From the NCBI RefSeq assembly GCF_022376295.1, contig NZ_CP060140.1, positions 1,492,356 to 1,556,355 of the forward strand: 64,000 bases of DNA, written 5' to 3'. The notes under the pieces were generated by a model. The model was not told the origin of the DNA, did no database searches, and was given only the letters and a program-made list of their open reading frames with translations. A program made the position numbers and the translations under genes. Shown here piece by piece: positions 61,418 to 64,000 of the stretch. Every line of letters starts with the position of its first letter. Positions within the stretch are counted from its first letter, which is position 1. This stretch comes from Nodularia sphaerocarpa UHCC 0038. Its GTDB lineage: Bacteria; Cyanobacteriota; Cyanobacteriia; Cyanobacteriales; Nostocaceae.

Positions 61418-62785
61418 TTATTTGGGGTTGATAAAGCGAGTGGCAAAATTTTGCGATCGCGTTGGCGATAACACCCGTGCTTTGAGAATTGCAGCCATTA
61501 AGAAGGCATAAGATAACACCCCAACCACCACCAATAGTAAAGCATTAATAGATCCTGTAGCGTTCCATAAAGCATGGAGTGCAGAAGCACTCAGATAACC
61601 AATAGAGAGAATTTGCCAGCTCATCCGGGGCTTGAGGACAGCTAACCCGATAAAATACCCCAGGTAGCCACTGTAAGCCATGTGTCCGGCGACAGAGCCT
61701 AAAATTCGCGGAATTAGCAACTGAAACCCCGCCAATTGCCCAGCAGCCCCTATGCCCACCTGTTGGGTAATTTGCGGCACATATTGCCCAAGAGTTTCCA
61801 ACAGAGTGAAACCTATAGCCGAAGCTGTTCCCAGGAGAATACCATCTAAAGGTTCCCAAATGCCGATACGTTCCCGCCAAGGTGAAGGTAAGCCCCTACC
61901 CATGAAATACGCGCCGATTAACGGTAATGCCTTGAGTAATTCTTCCATCAACCCCGCACCAAAGAACATTCGTACCAGCAATTCGGTAAAGGTGGTAGGT
62001 TCTTGCGGCGAAGGTAAACTACCAGGTAAGATGACGCGAAAAACGAAGATAAATAAATCCAACAGGGGACTGAGTAAAATCAACGTTGTACTCAAGGCTA
62101 CGCCCATTAGCACCCACCAAGGCTTCTGTTTACCGCAAAGTTGGTAAACAAAATAGTAAGCAGCTGATGCGATATAAGTTGCGACTATGACTTGATTCGC
62201 TTGGGAATTACCCACAGTAGCAAACATCAGCACGACAAATATCACAGTCAGTATTCCCGGTATCAGGTAAGCTTTGCGAGTTAAATCCTTACCAGTGGAA
62301 ATAATCGGAAACAGTTGGGTGAAACTCACAGAATCCGGCTGTTTTAAATAGGTATGACCGTGATTTTTGGAAGCTGATGGTAGTGGTTTGACTTGTTTTG
62401 TCATCACCGTGGGCTGAGAAATCAAGTCATACTCAAAGATAAATTGCGGTCCATCAGAACCCAGAGAAATGCGATCGCCTGCGTGTAATTCCTGACATTC
62501 AGACAAACATTTTCCGTTTAAAAAAGTGCCATTGGCACTATTTAAATCACAAACTACCCAGCTAAATTTGCCATCAGTCGATGAAGAGAGGGGACGAACC
62601 ACAGCATGACGGCGAGATACCATCCGATACATCATGGCATCCAAGACAACTTGGCAGGTGGGGTCGCGTCCAATGACTACCTCTTTACTGGTTAGCAGCG
62701 AATAGCGAGATTCTGTTCCAAAAGCTGCTACATTACCAGACACTAGCCGCAGAAATGCATTATGTCTTGTGTTTTTGCCTGTCAT
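61418..62785 (-). CDS. FHA domain fused to PrsW intramembrane protease
   Basis: 455 residues. N-terminal FHA domain (about 20-120: VVIGRDPTCQVVL, SRRHAVV, LNSANGTFLNGK) in the cytoplasm, a linker, and about nine membrane helices from residue 165. The PrsW signature is present: FFGAGLMEELLKALPLI with the two catalytic Glu, then the membrane His residues GHMAYSGYLGYF and SALHALWN. PrsW of Bacillus cuts an anti-sigma factor. Here the FHA part would place cleavage under Ser/Thr phosphorylation control. Start at 62785 (MTGKNTRH). Confidence 0.93.
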   Translation of the reverse strand: MTGKNTRHNAFLRLVSGNVAAFGTESRYSLLTSKEVVIGRDPTCQVVLDAMMYRMVSRRHAVVRPLSSSTDGKFSWVVCDLNSANGTFLNGKCLSECQELHAGDRISLGSDGPQFIFEYDLISQPTVMTKQVKPLPSASKNHGHTYLKQPDSVSFTQLFPIISTGKDLTRKAYLIPGILTVIFVVLMFATVGNSQANQVIVATYIASAAYYFVYQLCGKQKPWWVLMGVALSTTLILLSPLLDLFIFVFRVILPGSLPSPQEPTTFTELLVRMFFGAGLMEELLKALPLIGAYFMGRGLPSPWRERIGIWEPLDGILLGTASAIGFTLLETLGQYVPQITQQVGIGAAGQLAGFQLLIPRILGSVAGHMAYSGYLGYFIGLAVLKPRMSWQILSIGYLSASALHALWNATGSINALLLVVVGVLSYAFLMAAILKARVLSPTRSQNFATRFINPK

Positions 62786-63232
62786 CTAGTTAGAGTGTCT
62801 TTCCAAACAAATTCATAAAAAATACTTTGGCAGTAGGACTTAATCTGAGCCACGCCAAGAGCAGCATTGCTAAATACACTATAGCTTTACTTACTGCGAA
62901 GAAATTTAAAATTTGCTGATTTTAAATTTAAAATTGCCTAGCTCATTAGTCACAAGCATTCTAGCTAAGAAAATTATTTTCTGTGCTTTGTTTGTCAATT
63001 ATCTTAGTTAGACTCTATGGATGATATAGTCTGGACAATCCCATATACCAAAAATTATGATAAATTCGTAGTATATGCCACATTTAGTGGAGTTGAAAAG
63101 TTATAAAATTGTTAATTATTCGCCATGAGTTGTTTTTTACTAAAAATCTTTTCAAAATTCTAGACAAAGTTTTGTAGAGGCACAGCAGGCGTGTCACTTC
63201 CTGATTTAAGAGGTTGAATGCACAAGTTTAAT
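62786..63232. other. gene-free AT-rich stretch
   Basis: 447 bp upstream of the FHA-PrsW gene. AT-rich with no credible ORF, RNA or strong repeat. Confidence 0.4.
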
Positions 63233-63617
63233 TTATTATGAGCCTCGGCGACTAGAAGTCGCGGAACCACCCAGACAAAACCCACCTGCGCGGGTTAAAA
63301 ACCTTAGAGGATATTTGTAAAGTATCAATTATTATGAGCCTCGGCGACTAGAAGTCGCAGCTACACAGACAAAACCCACCTACGTGGGTTGAAAATCCTT
63401 AGTTTCTCGTTAGTCCGCGCAGGCGAGACGACCTTTGTGTAGTAGCGAATTATATTCGCCCAAAGCTTTTAAAACATCCTCTTAATTGTTCATTAGTCCA
63501 GGTCGCTGGACTTCCCTACGGGAAGCCGCTACGCGTCCTGCCTGTGTAGTAGCGTATGCCCTTGGCGTAGCGTAGCCATATTATATTCGCCCAAAACTGT
63601 TAAAACATCCTCTAACC
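63233..63617. repeat. composite of dispersed repeats, two direct copies plus an inverted half
   Basis: TTATTATGAGCCTCGGCGAC and the next ten bases occur at 63233-63262 and 63329-63358, each followed by CAGACAAAACCCACCT and a GGGTTRAAAA end. From 63480 to 63617 lies the reverse complement of the left half of the element at 18068 (CGGCTTCCCGTAGGGAAG is shared). Ends ACATCCTC occur at about 63473 and 63609. No ORF or target duplication seen. Confidence 0.75.
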
Positions 63618-63657
63618 TGTTGTAGGGGGTGTTTTCAAAGTCTAAACCTAGGTTGGG

Positions 63658-63852
63658 TTAAGGGCGACGCAACCTGTACGAAGCAAACCAAATGTAGACA
63701 CCGCCAGCAATACGTCCCTCTGGGCTACAAGCAGGATAGCCAGTGGAAGTCTTACCTTGCAAGAAATCAGCCGCAGCGAATAACTGTAAACCGTGACAAA
63801 TTGCAGCAATCGGCTTATTTGCTTGGGCGAAATGACTAAGTAAGTAAGCATG
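63658..63852 (-). pseudogene. DJ-1/PfpI family remnant
   Basis: About 65 codons keep the centre of a DJ-1/PfpI (YhbO-type) protein, with LSHFAQANKPIAAICHGLQL including the nucleophile Cys and FLQGKTSTGYPACSPE. The N-terminal half of the family is missing and replaced upstream by heptamer-type repeats, and the C-terminus is cut after about 20 codons. It is probably non-functional. Intact members are deglycase-like or general stress proteins. Confidence 0.75.
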
Positions 63853-64000
63853 AATAAACCAAACTATGTTACGAATCGTAAACAGGACTAAAACCCTTAC
63901 TAATGACCAATGATTTACCCTGAGCGTAGCCGAAGGGCTAATGACCAATGACGACCCTAGCTAGTTAACTTTATTTACGCCGACCTACTGAAATATTCTA

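Noticed and set aside
63233..63617. Possible CRISPR array because of repeated 30-bp segments
   Set aside because: Only two copies, 96 bp apart, with partly conserved sequence between; no regular repeat-spacer pattern and no cas genes.
1..64000. tRNA or rRNA genes, riboswitches
   Set aside because: Scanned intergenic regions by eye for T-loop motifs, rRNA stretches and common riboswitch cores; none convincing, though a covariance search would be decisive.

Overview
The window reads as the chromosome of a filamentous, probably heterocyst-forming cyanobacterium of the Nostoc/Anabaena type. The evidence is: abundant HIP1 octamers (GCGATCGC); heptamer tandem repeats of the Nostoc STRR kind (TCATTGG, CTTTTGA); phycobilisome core genes apcE-apcA-apcB-apcC; the cyanobacterial atp1-a-c-b'-b-delta-alpha-gamma ATP synthase cluster with a divided b/b' stator; a rexT/trxA2-type redox pair; a cold-type rbp-rpsU pair; and a crhC-type helicase with the rare FAT motif III. 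No tRNA, rRNA, CRISPR array, prophage or intact transposase was seen.

Layout. 1-3.4 kb: upp (with a tiny SD-led leader ORF), a YtxH-like and a YggT protein, two hypotheticals and a 111-bp MITE. 3.4-9 kb: a second copy of the MITE directly before a giant multi-PAS histidine kinase, which overlaps a REC-PAS-kinase gene. 9-16.4 kb: aroE, an alpha/beta hydrolase, GST, trxA/rexT, rbp-rpsU and crhC, which together carry redox and cold stress functions. 16.4-22.3 kb: an MscS channel, a repeat-rich gap, a microbial rhodopsin with the NDQ signature of light-driven sodium pumps, an SDR and a secreted NTF2-like protein. 22.3-31 kb: murG, a small membrane protein, a periplasmic-binding-fold protein without signal peptide, a methyltransferase, a CNNM/CorC-type protein, the (p)ppGpp synthetase/hydrolase, a PatD-like protein and an Rpn/DUF2887 protein. 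31-36.2 kb: a fused double-ABC ATPase, a 46-bp tandem repeat, an unknown membrane protein, GNAT and ftsW. 36.7-42 kb: the apc cluster on the minus strand. 42.7-47.7 kb: a TerY-type vWA / PP2C / kinase triad whose kinase carries two seven-bladed WD40 propellers, plus an Imm30-like small protein. 48-56 kb: a methyltransferase and the ATP synthase operon. 56.3-62.8 kb: a zinc-ribbon PP2C phosphatase, a CHAT-protease/FHA fusion, an unknown protein and an FHA-PrsW membrane protease. 62.8-64 kb: complex repeats and a DJ-1/PfpI remnant.

How the parts may work together. ATP synthase, phycobilisome core and the putative sodium-pumping rhodopsin all concern light energy and ion gradients. RexT/TrxA, Rbp/S21, CrhC, Rsh and MscS are stress genes. 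Two separate loci (42.7-47.7 and 56.3-62.8 kb) combine Ser/Thr phospho-signalling parts with effector-like modules (WD40 platform; CHAT and PrsW proteases). The second is my best candidate for an undescribed system. The rhodopsin is the most striking single gene.
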